NCBI GenBank assembly: GCA_964517345.1
Contig: CAZFBZ010000037.1
Coordinates: 1 to 14,181, forward strand
DNA: 14,181 nucleotides
Reading direction: 5' to 3'
From: DAISLF01 sp964517345
Lineage (GTDB): Bacteria > Patescibacteriota > Gracilibacteria > Peribacterales > Peribacteraceae
Part shown: piece after piece, positions 9,201 to 14,181 of the stretch
Position numbering within the stretch: position 1 is the first letter of the stretch
Layout: each line of letters starts with the position of its first letter
The notes under the pieces: generated by a model
The model's input: only the letters and a program-made list of their open reading frames with translations
What the model was told of the DNA's origin: nothing
Database searches by the model: none
Made by a program: the position numbers and the translations under genes

Positions 9201-12106
9201 ACCAGTATCTCCAGTACCGGGCGAGGAACCGCGAGCCGGAGGTGCGTTTCCGGGATCCTCCGCAGTCCACGAATGCCCGTCTGCGCCGCGAGGATGCGGG
9301 AGCGCTCGTCGGCAACGCGGATCGTATTCTCGAATATGACCCGCTCATCCGCTCGCACCCGTGCGCCAAGCTGCACCGCGATGTCGGCATGCACATTCTT
9401 CTCAATCACAATGAAGGCCTCGCGGTCGAGCGCGACGGCTATAACCCGAGTCTGGACAGTTATAAAATCACGATCCGCGAGGACGTGCACTGCTTCTTTG
9501 CCTTTATCGGCGGCCAATGGATGTGGTCGGCGACCAACTGGCCGCTCTGGCGCAGGGTGGGAACGGCACTCTATTCCGATAACTCCGGCCCCATTTACCA
9601 GAAACTCAATCGCATATCGACGCACATCCGTCGGGCCGAGGATCTCATCCCCGGCGTCCTCACGCCGCCGCCGGAAGGCGAGATGGGCGCGAGCCACGTC
9701 GAAACCCTGGGTGCAAGCTATCTCGTCTCCAAAGGTGCCACGACCAGCCGCTCCGTCGACGGGCGGACGATCTACGCTCTCGGGGAATTCCGTTTCCTCT
9801 GTCTCGGCGGACGGTGGTTCGCCCGCGCCAACGTCGCGACGAGCGCATGGACAAGCGTGTCGGGGTGGTTCTCCACCGTCCTTGCGGGGGAGGACAAAAC
9901 CGCGCGGCAGGCGATCATCGACCTGGAGGCGTTGCAGCGCGCACCGGAACTCCGAAAGGAAAAGGCGAGCGGACGCCACCAGCTGGGCATCGCCTCTCTC
10001 TCCTCCCAGACGCTGCTGCGCCCGGTGGAATTCGTTCCGGACCGCTTCGGCATTGCCGCGTACAGCGTCCCCGTCAACGGCAACAAAGTGTACTTCGCCT
10101 TCACCGGCGGACGCTGGCACTGGAACTCCACCGATTCCCCGCGCTGGTACCCCGTGGCCGAAGCCCGATACGACAATGTCCCCGAGACCGACGATCGTCA
10201 CAAGGCCAACCGGATCGCGATCATGCTCAATCAGCTGGAGCACAGCACGGTCCTTGATGCCCACGTCAACACCGAGCGCAACGAGAAGACCGGTCTCTCA
10301 CTCCTCCTTTCCGGCAGCGGTCTGCGCGCCGTCACGCGCGTCGCCCCGGCCGCCGGCACGCGTGAGCCGGTCCGGTACGCACTGGATCTGGGCGGCGGAC
10401 GCACGGCGTACTTCGCGTTCATCGGAGGCCGGTGGTGCTGGAACGACACCGGCCATCCCCGGTGGTCGTCCGTGTCCCAGGATCGTTACGATTTCACCGG
10501 GATGACCGACCGTCACCGCGCCGCGAATGCGGTCGCGCAACAGCTCACTGAGATGGAGAACGGCATGACCGAAACGGTGCCGCCCCGCCCGGATGCGCGC
10601 GAACAGCTTGGTATCGCGAGTCTCTATGCGCAGACCCATCTTGGCCCCGTCACTTTCCTGCCCGACCACCTCGGCACGCCCGCCTATCGTATCCAGGCCG
10701 ACGGCTACTACGTGTATTTCGCCTTCTTCGGCGGGATGTGGCACTGGAACTCCACGGGCAATCCCCGATGGTGGCTCGCAAAAGACGCCCGCTACAGCCG
10801 CGAAAACGGCGGCGAGACGCCCACGGATTCCCGCTACAAGGCCAACCAGATCGCGATCATGCTCGCGGCCATCGAGAAGAACGAACAGCCGGAGCCTCAT
10901 CCCAATCCTGAGCGCAACGAGAAGACGGGCATCTCCATCCTGCTCTCCCGCACCGGTCTCGAAGCCGTCACGCGCGTCGCCCCGGCCGCCGGCACGCGTG
11001 AGCCGGTCCGGTACGCACTGGATCTGGGCGGCGGACGCACGGCGTACTTCGCGTTCATCGGAGGCCGGTGGTGCTGGAACGACACCGGCCATCCCCGGTG
11101 GTCGTCCGTGTCCCAGGGTCAGTATGATTTCACAGAGATGACCGATCGCTTCCGCGCCGCAAACGCTGTTGCCCGGCGGCTCATGACGATGGAAGCGGGG
11201 ATGCGCGAACCCGATCTGCCGCGCCCGGATCAGCGTGAAGATCTGGGTGTAACCGCGCTCTTCTCACAGAACTTCCTGCGTCCCGTGACTTTCCTCCCCG
11301 ATTATCTCGGCACGCCCGCCTACCGCGTTCCGGTCAACGATTTCTACGTGTACTTCGCCTTCTTCGGCGGCATGTGGCACTGGGGCTCGAGCGGCACTCC
11401 CCGCTGGTGGCTTGTCTCCGAGGATCGCTATCGCGATGTCCGCGAGACCGACGATCGCCACAAGGCCAACCAGATCGCGATCATGCTGACGGCGATTGAG
11501 AATCGCACGCCTGTTCAGCCGCATCCCAATATCGCGCTGTCGGGCGAGTTGGGCACGTCGTTCCTGCTGGCTGATGGATTTACGCAGACCGTTCCGCCGG
11601 GTGGTATCGCAATCTTCGAGAGGACGGTCAGTGGCGTGAAGATGCAGTTCGTCTGCACCGAGGGCAGGTGGTTCTGCCGGTATGGCGACGACGCCTGGGT
11701 GCGCGTCCAGAACATCTTCCGGAATCCCGATACCCATGGAGACGCTCCGGGAATCTTCAATCGCGTAACGGCGGCGATTGCGACGATGGAAGGCCGCCCC
11801 GCCCCCGTCCCGCTGCTGATGCCCTCGCTCGTGCAGACGGCCGGCGTCCGGTACCTCAGCAGCACCTGCGGCGTTCCCCGGCTCGTCAACGGGCTCACGG
11901 TTTTCAGCCGCACGATGCGGGATGAAGAGGGTAATCACCCCTGGACCGTCCAGTTCACGTTCGCCGGCGGCCGTTGGCTTTGGAAGGACGCGGGCGAAAC
12001 GCAGTGGGGACATGTCGGGCGTCCCGGCGTGTACAAAGGGACGCACCCCGCTGTTGCCGCCTACAACGGCATGCGCGATATGCTCGTTGCTCTGGAAGGG
12101 GGATAA
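4352..12106 (+). CDS. Giant membrane-associated repeat protein of unknown function (2584 aa)
   Basis: This is a complete frame from ATG 4352 to TAA 12104-12106. The in-frame ATG at 4370 (residue 7) is a credible alternative start, because the paralogue at 12326 aligns from there. There is no signal peptide. Residues ~7-640 form the block shared with the downstream paralogue; in the 47-residue stretch starting RLTPEAL, 30 residues are identical. A hydrophobic segment lies at ~673-687. Residues ~700-1280 are Ala/Leu/Arg-rich and helical. The membrane core has a segment at ~1288-1310 ending in MAY-x3-VE and a hydrophobic hairpin at ~1377-1411 with an SNP turn. Residues ~1412-1675 are helical. 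Residues 1677-2584 hold nine ~85-95-residue units with a YFAF-x-GG-x-W-x-W signature. No catalytic motif or known family is recognised. It has its own promoter at 4309. A G5 run just before the stop may hide a C-terminal extension of about 37 residues. Confidence 0.93.
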   Translation: MSGRSHMPPDALETAAADLAKEVAVDGVPQLPDRLTPEALTAYVNRLFGEPGADGYRRLMTAYATRMQLNRLRVWVQPNGLWRRDKPQRIREEGVMQTFYEYVPSSVVHYLTELQNYLRLRTALAMPVNADLESKTLTHLRDLSTVINLRTLLGRYGQLIELRNEMRTEHGADSGIVRNLNVTIAALKAAITARFGVNTAHTPGGSLRIRTPAHKTTAKPTGTRPAGANIEVPVTTFISADIDNAHYLALRQTNGLLDLEINWLMSGIEGVPGYSLPQENPVISTVRDFGILPQRELLPLPPEQLNMDLLERALVLNVQEARKIAAAATESNRTETQAALKRLSDQRQLIIAETVAMIDRMGKNRMKNVKMLSLRGALDAYVRGPARSPVASGNNTATAAYLEKELKDQIAGIRAQMSAMLDSGNILTVQLPEAAEDLFNSQGRQAAWRTMEALVVLRLTPLAAARKIPGAKLIGDIPYVGEWLGLEAPATRRATIMKEIRVALGYPEKYDPLLSEEENRTKNNVTLTPQDKARIREKLKSTLDVLKKYRPLFDAHKKKMDDNLTALTDLRQVADPDSLLGVEPATEAQLRPHLVGGRVTPDTVVKLKALPDNAARKSLCMAAFIKLFAQCEGDWQAYTKTLAAYLGELEDVLKMHLEMSMILNRTSSSLTKVLATLGGAAFLWWVGGRGGLARFPVFNSTLRWGRIPMRGPYIIGTLARGLYRMGNGIPSLIDRALTAGAELAWSDRGWGRVGNAAKKFFWDPQGSEAAAVRNLAAIQRDLEGITVAAGARVRLYSKAFQRLSALELEAGYLAPNAARNALLQKIAAARTRILTQGLEATLTQTGTSLRQKFDELRVFFEQVDKTAGAAGRLELVEAVSAARARLITAGAQEIPALAATGDTLTFFRAQAARLSYLESQIPHLSAPAQVTAQMEVATARYAVLRSLTAVVQNTPSGAGATAVREQHLVLLALLEEEAALLPVAQRTQLLNFSAQAKTVIGTELGVNSTVARAALTWDAGQRSTTVVALLRNSYGGAEPVLRRLGFTSLKQFTDLIERVHLLRHEELLREYAALDKALAAKDAAAVSASRGRLIEIFHAKINELMRAGVSEELARDLVRRGICGVGDAAGSQPLITGTGGLASAELQAVRAARLLESSAATSTLVRLSPGARSALSLLGVSEQLAILRAVRMSPHLTAYINGLVQGSDELLCSMQLLRSPGIRTALAGLTSEAEVAIAMRGMMAMEAAQIEVLAARLAGASTAARPAMLLEAATPLAGTAPRFATVRWLIGGAGKLLLIAAPIIEGVMAYGNYVEYQRLREVRSELEKYIASIFPADKYEKNGYKYKHKETEFEVDTEKILTISDDMLSRAMVDTGVAIGATAAASAIVLYAFLASNPVGWVIAVGLILVTTAKLLRDEWSESRRNAALRTFLADLDPRLLQVFSLEQVTGLTYSDINKRIGWEVNENRAWLLGMRKSTAEAHNESIVTAREVLAINIALMEIRRISPVSDDMYVLPDGRGLAEILFDKDLSFRRHLLNAILPDWKLGGDELRGNQMRGADGAMRLVLAFCYRQWSRRYDDIQRGALTEQPGESGRIAARLNKLGGVYLGKGLLIIDQYLQYRARNREPEVRFRDPPQSTNARLRREDAGALVGNADRILEYDPLIRSHPCAKLHRDVGMHILLNHNEGLAVERDGYNPSLDSYKITIREDVHCFFAFIGGQWMWSATNWPLWRRVGTALYSDNSGPIYQKLNRISTHIRRAEDLIPGVLTPPPEGEMGASHVETLGASYLVSKGATTSRSVDGRTIYALGEFRFLCLGGRWFARANVATSAWTSVSGWFSTVLAGEDKTARQAIIDLEALQRAPELRKEKASGRHQLGIASLSSQTLLRPVEFVPDRFGIAAYSVPVNGNKVYFAFTGGRWHWNSTDSPRWYPVAEARYDNVPETDDRHKANRIAIMLNQLEHSTVLDAHVNTERNEKTGLSLLLSGSGLRAVTRVAPAAGTREPVRYALDLGGGRTAYFAFIGGRWCWNDTGHPRWSSVSQDRYDFTGMTDRHRAANAVAQQLTEMENGMTETVPPRPDAREQLGIASLYAQTHLGPVTFLPDHLGTPAYRIQADGYYVYFAFFGGMWHWNSTGNPRWWLAKDARYSRENGGETPTDSRYKANQIAIMLAAIEKNEQPEPHPNPERNEKTGISILLSRTGLEAVTRVAPAAGTREPVRYALDLGGGRTAYFAFIGGRWCWNDTGHPRWSSVSQGQYDFTEMTDRFRAANAVARRLMTMEAGMREPDLPRPDQREDLGVTALFSQNFLRPVTFLPDYLGTPAYRVPVNDFYVYFAFFGGMWHWGSSGTPRWWLVSEDRYRDVRETDDRHKANQIAIMLTAIENRTPVQPHPNIALSGELGTSFLLADGFTQTVPPGGIAIFERTVSGVKMQFVCTEGRWFCRYGDDAWVRVQNIFRNPDTHGDAPGIFNRVTAAIATMEGRPAPVPLLMPSLVQTAGVRYLSSTCGVPRLVNGLTVFSRTMRDEEGNHPWTVQFTFAGGRWLWKDAGETQWGHVGRPGVYKGTHPAVAAYNGMRDMLVALEGG
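10328..10481 (+). repeat. 154-bp perfect direct repeat, copy 1 (in unit 4)
   Basis: This stretch is identical base for base to 10964-11117, with the offset of 636 bp keeping the reading frame. Identity begins at the GCC codon of AVTRVAP and ends just after the codons for SVSQ. The flanks on both sides differ, both in bases and in encoded residues (for example GLR against GLE just upstream). Confidence 0.95.
10964..11117 (+). repeat. 154-bp perfect direct repeat, copy 2 (in unit 6)
   Basis: This is the partner of 10328-10481. It covers the core of unit 6 including the GGRWCW signature and the following PRW. Units 5 and 7, which lie the same 636 bp apart, match each other only imperfectly at DNA level, so the exact identity here is local. 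Confidence 0.95.
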
Positions 12107-12218
12107 AGGGCTGCAAGATGAAATCCTTGGCACGACCGTGACGCCCTATGCGCTCGCCGAGCTGCACGGTCAGCTGGAGAAGGTGTTGCGGGAGCACGTC
12201 GGCGGGCATGGTGACTGA
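12104..12218 (+). other. Out-of-frame coding-like tail: possible C-terminal extension of the second giant gene
   Basis: The annotated stop (TAA 12104-12106) comes immediately after a run of five Gs (12098-12102). If one G is skipped or is an error, the frame continues for about 37 residues: EGDKGLQDEILG, then a segment containing YALAELHGQLEKVLREH, to a TGA at 12216-12218. The codons look like real coding sequence: 27 of the 35 third positions from 12111 onward are G or C, and an amphipathic helix is predicted by eye. No ATG lies in this frame between the shift site and the end, which argues against an independent small gene. The alternatives are a sequencing or assembly error, a genuine frameshift mutation that shortened the protein, or programmed frameshifting. 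Confidence 0.5.
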
Positions 12219-12230
12219 TGCGGCGCTCCG

Positions 12231-12245
12231 TGGCCAAATTGGCCA
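12231..12245. repeat. Perfect inverted repeat, candidate operator
   Basis: TGGCCAAATTGGCCA is a perfect palindrome of 7-bp arms around a single A. It lies 38 bp upstream of the TATACT box, about -50 to -65 relative to the expected transcription start. It has no counterpart at the same place upstream of 4309, where that region is still coding. It could bind a dimeric regulator, or be a relic without function. As an RNA hairpin it would be short and has no U tract. Confidence 0.4.
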
Positions 12246-12260
12246 TAGGGTGCTTCTGTA

Positions 12261-12289
12261 TGGCTGAAAAAGGGTTTTTGTGCTATACT
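12261..12289 (+). promoter_or_regulatory. Extended -10 promoter of the third giant gene
   Basis: TATACT at 12284-12289 is preceded by TGC, giving a full extended -10 (TG-n-TATACT). TGGCTG (12261-12266) lies at 17-bp spacing and is a weak -35. Between them are a five-A run (12267-12271) and a five-T run (12275-12279) separated by GGG. The element matches the promoter at 4309-4337 in 22 of 29 positions without gaps. The expected transcription start is near 12296, giving a leader of about 30 nt. Confidence 0.8.
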
Positions 12290-12325
12290 GATGCGATATG
12301 TGCATGTTTCCTCCCGGTCTGATAC

Positions 12326-14181
12326 GTGCCTGACACAATCCCGGCAGCGGCTGATGCCCTCGCGCGCGAGGTGGGCACCGGTGAGGCCCTTCCGCCTCCG
12401 CTGGAACGTCTGACCCCGGAGGCCCTGCGTGCCTACACCGCTGCATTGTTCGAACGGCCCGGCACGGAGAGTTACCGCCGTCTGATGCTCGCGTATTCCA
12501 CGCGCGTGCAGCTCAACCGCTTGCGCATCTGGATGCGCCCGTCCGATGCCGAGACACAGCGCCAGCTCCGGCAGGAGGCGACGATGCAGATGTTCTACGA
12601 GTACGTGCCGGACACCGTCGTGCATTCCGTCCGCGAGATGCAAGAGTACGCCCGTGTCAGTGCACTCCTTGGCGTTACGGCCGATCCCGCACTGGAGACG
12701 CGCGCCCTGCTCCATGCCAATGACCTTCTCGGGACCGTGTCGCTGCGCACGGCGCTGGGCCAGTACGGCCAGCTCATCACGCTGCGCAATGAGCTCCGCG
12801 ATCACGACGGAGCGGATGCGCCCGCGGTCTTGTCGCTGAACATCGTCATCGCGCGTCTCAAGAAATCCATCGTCGCGCGCTTCGCCATCGCCACGCCGCA
12901 CACTCCGGGCAATGCCCTGCGCATCCGCACGCCGTCGCGCGTGGGGACGCCGCACCCTGCGGGAACGCGCGTACTTCCGTCCCAGATCGAAGTCCCCGTG
13001 GCGTCCTTCATCAACGCCGATACGGACAACGTCCACTACGCCGCCCTGCGCAGCGCGAACTACCTGCTCGATCTCGAAATCAGCTGGCTGATGAGCGGTT
13101 CCCCCGGCGTGCCCGGCTCCGCGCCCGACGCGCGCGGCGGCGAGCCGCTTCTGTCCGAACAACTCATGATGGACGTGCTGGAGCAGGCGCTGACCGCCAA
13201 CGTGGAGGAGAGCAGGAAAGTCGCCGCCGCCGCGACACCCGGCAATCGCGAGGAGACGGAAGCCGCCCTCAAGACGCTCGCCGGCAGACGCAGGATCATC
13301 ATCGCCGAAACCGTGGGCCTGATGGATCGCCTGGGCCGCGATCGTCTCGGAGCCGTTCGCCTGCTGGGCCTCCGCCACGCCGCCGATACATTCACGCGCG
13401 GACCGGACACTGGCGTCGCCGCACCGGTTGGCGACGCGCGGGCGCTCATCGAGTACATGGAGAAAGAACTGACCTCCCAGATCGCGGGCGTCCGCGCGCA
13501 GATCGACAGCATGGTCGCTCCGGCGGATGTGGCCACCCGGCTTCTTCCTGAGCGTGTGGAGGACGCCTTCAGCGGCGAGGGGCGCCGGACCGCGTTGCGC
13601 ATCATGGAAGCGTTGGTGGTGGTGCGACAGGCCCCCGGCGCGCTCATCCGCCGGATTCCGGGCGTCTCCATCGTCGGCGATCTTCCGGTGGTCGGGCCCG
13701 CTCTGGGTCTCGACGCGCCCGAGAAGCGCCGTGAGGCGGTGATGGCCGAGATCCGCGAAATGATGGGCTATCCGCCCGGTTACGATCCGCTCAAGACCGA
13801 GGCCGAGAACGCGGCCGCCGGCGTGGTGCTGACCGAGGCCGACAGGATCCGTATCCACAACCGTCTCAGATCCACGCAGCGCGTCCTCAATGAGTACCGC
13901 CCGAAGTTCCTTGAGCATCAGCGCAAGATCAACGAGGACTTCGATGCCCTCACGGCGCTGCGCAGCGCCGCCCCGCCCGACAGCCTGCTCGGCACGGAAC
14001 CCGCCGCGGCCGCTGAGCTCGCGCCGCATCTCGTGGGCGGGCGCGTCACGCCGGCGACGATCAAGCGCATTGCCGCGCTCCCGCCCGGTCCCGCGAAGAA
14101 CGCGCTCTTCATGGCCGCGTACTTGCGCATCTTTGAGCAGGCCGAAGGGGACTGGGGTGCATACATCACTGACCTGCGCGG
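12326..14181 (+). CDS. Third giant gene, N-terminal part, paralogue of the second (runs off the window)
   Basis: The frame is open from GTG 12326 to the right edge: 618 codons plus two bases. An in-frame TGA at 12320-12322 lies just upstream, so GTG 12326 is the earliest usable start. It is supported by its alignment with residue 7 of the upstream paralogue (VPDTIPAAADALAREV against MPPDALETAAADLAKEV) and by the promoter position. There is no Shine-Dalgarno sequence and no signal peptide. The visible part aligns with residues ~7-643 of the second gene throughout, including LNRLR, FYEYVP, LLDLEI-x-WLMSG, EIR and HLVGGRVTP. It is probably alpha-helical and soluble in this part. By analogy the full protein may exceed 2000 residues with a membrane core further on, but nothing past residue 618 is visible. 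Function unknown. Confidence 0.9.
   Translation, partial: MPDTIPAAADALAREVGTGEALPPPLERLTPEALRAYTAALFERPGTESYRRLMLAYSTRVQLNRLRIWMRPSDAETQRQLRQEATMQMFYEYVPDTVVHSVREMQEYARVSALLGVTADPALETRALLHANDLLGTVSLRTALGQYGQLITLRNELRDHDGADAPAVLSLNIVIARLKKSIVARFAIATPHTPGNALRIRTPSRVGTPHPAGTRVLPSQIEVPVASFINADTDNVHYAALRSANYLLDLEISWLMSGSPGVPGSAPDARGGEPLLSEQLMMDVLEQALTANVEESRKVAAAATPGNREETEAALKTLAGRRRIIIAETVGLMDRLGRDRLGAVRLLGLRHAADTFTRGPDTGVAAPVGDARALIEYMEKELTSQIAGVRAQIDSMVAPADVATRLLPERVEDAFSGEGRRTALRIMEALVVVRQAPGALIRRIPGVSIVGDLPVVGPALGLDAPEKRREAVMAEIREMMGYPPGYDPLKTEAENAAAGVVLTEADRIRIHNRLRSTQRVLNEYRPKFLEHQRKINEDFDALTALRSAAPPDSLLGTEPAAAAELAPHLVGGRVTPATIKRIAALPPGPAKNALFMAAYLRIFEQAEGDWGAYITDLR

Larger units (their letters stand above)
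9380..12103 (+). repeat. Nine-unit protein repeat array (GG-x-W-x-W units) in the second giant gene
   Basis: Nine units of ~83-94 residues were delimited by eye: 9380-9640, 9695-9943, 9977-10246, 10283-10564, 10601-10882, 10919-11200, 11237-11506, 11543-11797 and 11837-12103. Each begins with an LG/TG-containing strand, followed by a strand such as VYFAF, a GG-(R/M/Q)-W-x-W core, often PRW, and a C-terminal helix ending in a (A/M)-x-x-(M/I/L)E-like motif. Units 3, 5 and 7 form one subtype (E/H-x-LGIASL-type start, VYFAF, WHW). Units 4 and 6 form another (EKTG start, CW core). Units 1, 2, 8 and 9 are divergent edge copies; units 2 and 8 lack the second core Trp. The period is 282-318 bp, and the A-B pair repeats every 624-636 bp. 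Aromatic-rich repeats at a C-terminus could bind a surface ligand, but that is a guess. Confidence 0.9.
12219..12325. other. Intergenic region upstream of the third giant gene
   Basis: This 107-bp stretch holds the inverted repeat at 12231-12245, the promoter at 12261-12289 and a ~36-base leader before the GTG start. I see no convincing terminator: the inverted repeat is not followed by a T run. I see no RNA gene. Confidence 0.7.

Noticed and set aside
9380..12103. CRISPR array or tandem DNA satellite
   Set aside because: The periodicity (about 282-318 bp) is in frame, protein-level and diverged between units; there are no short identical repeats with unique spacers.
11922..12218. A separate 98-codon gene overlapping the end of the second giant gene
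   Set aside because: Its first ~60 codons are an out-of-frame reading of repeat unit 9 with shadow-like composition. Only the part after the G5 run looks coding, and it is better explained as a frameshifted extension.
12231..12280. Intrinsic terminator after the second giant gene
   Set aside because: The palindrome at 12231-12245 has a short stem and no T run directly after it. The later T5 at 12275 belongs to the promoter spacer.
1..14181. Phage tail tape-measure proteins (long helical proteins with central hydrophobic segments)
   Set aside because: There are no neighbouring tail genes, the genes occur as tandem paralogues with their own promoters, and gene 2 ends in a repeat array unlike tape-measure proteins. 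Not excluded, but not supported.
1..14181. Alternative genetic code with TGA read as an amino acid, as in Gracilibacteria and Absconditabacteria
   Set aside because: The two complete gene ends use TAG and TAA, no long frame needs TGA read-through, and the high G+C is unlike those lineages.

Overview
The window is GC-rich bacterial DNA (roughly 60% G+C by eye), almost wholly coding and all on the + strand. It carries parts or all of three very large genes in tandem. I recognise no known family in any of them, and I see no rRNA, tRNA, CRISPR array, transposase, phage hallmark or metabolic gene. The organism cannot be named from this. Giant, mostly alpha-helical proteins of unknown function, standard stop codons (TAG, TAA) and short A/T-rich sigma70-type promoters with TATAAT/TATACT boxes are compatible with lineages known for giant genes, such as Patescibacteria (CPR) or Omnitrophota. 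That is a weak inference.

Layout. (1) Positions 1-4299: the C-terminal part of a giant protein whose start lies upstream of the window. It has a membrane-hairpin core near residues 247-350, long helical stretches and a mixed C-terminal region. (2) 4309-4337: a promoter. (3) 4352-12106: a complete gene of 2584 codons. Its N-terminal ~640 residues are shared with the next gene, then come an Ala-rich helical middle, a membrane core (residues ~1288-1411), and a C-terminal array of nine ~85-95-residue units with a GG-x-W-x-W signature. (4) 12104-12218: an out-of-frame coding-like tail that would extend the second protein if one G of a G5 run were skipped or miscalled. (5) 12219-12325: a short intergenic stretch with a perfect inverted repeat and a promoter that is a copy of the one at 4309. 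(6) 12326-14181: the start of a third giant gene, with a GTG start, running off the right edge. It is a clear paralogue of gene 2 along its whole visible length.

How they fit together. Genes 2 and 3 are a tandem duplication that includes promoter and leader. Gene 1 shares with gene 2 a remote membrane-core similarity (a MAY-x3-VE motif, then a double hydrophobic segment, then a G-x-x-L-x3-LL-x4-YL-like helix), but its C-terminal region is unlike the nine-unit array. The simplest reading is a small family of giant membrane-associated proteins with a conserved scaffold and variable C-terminal modules, each gene probably with its own promoter. Inside the gene 2 array, a 154-bp stretch is perfectly duplicated 636 bp apart between otherwise diverged units, a sign of recent gene conversion or unequal recombination. 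The biological role (surface structure, adhesin, toxin or injection component, or other) cannot be decided from this sequence.
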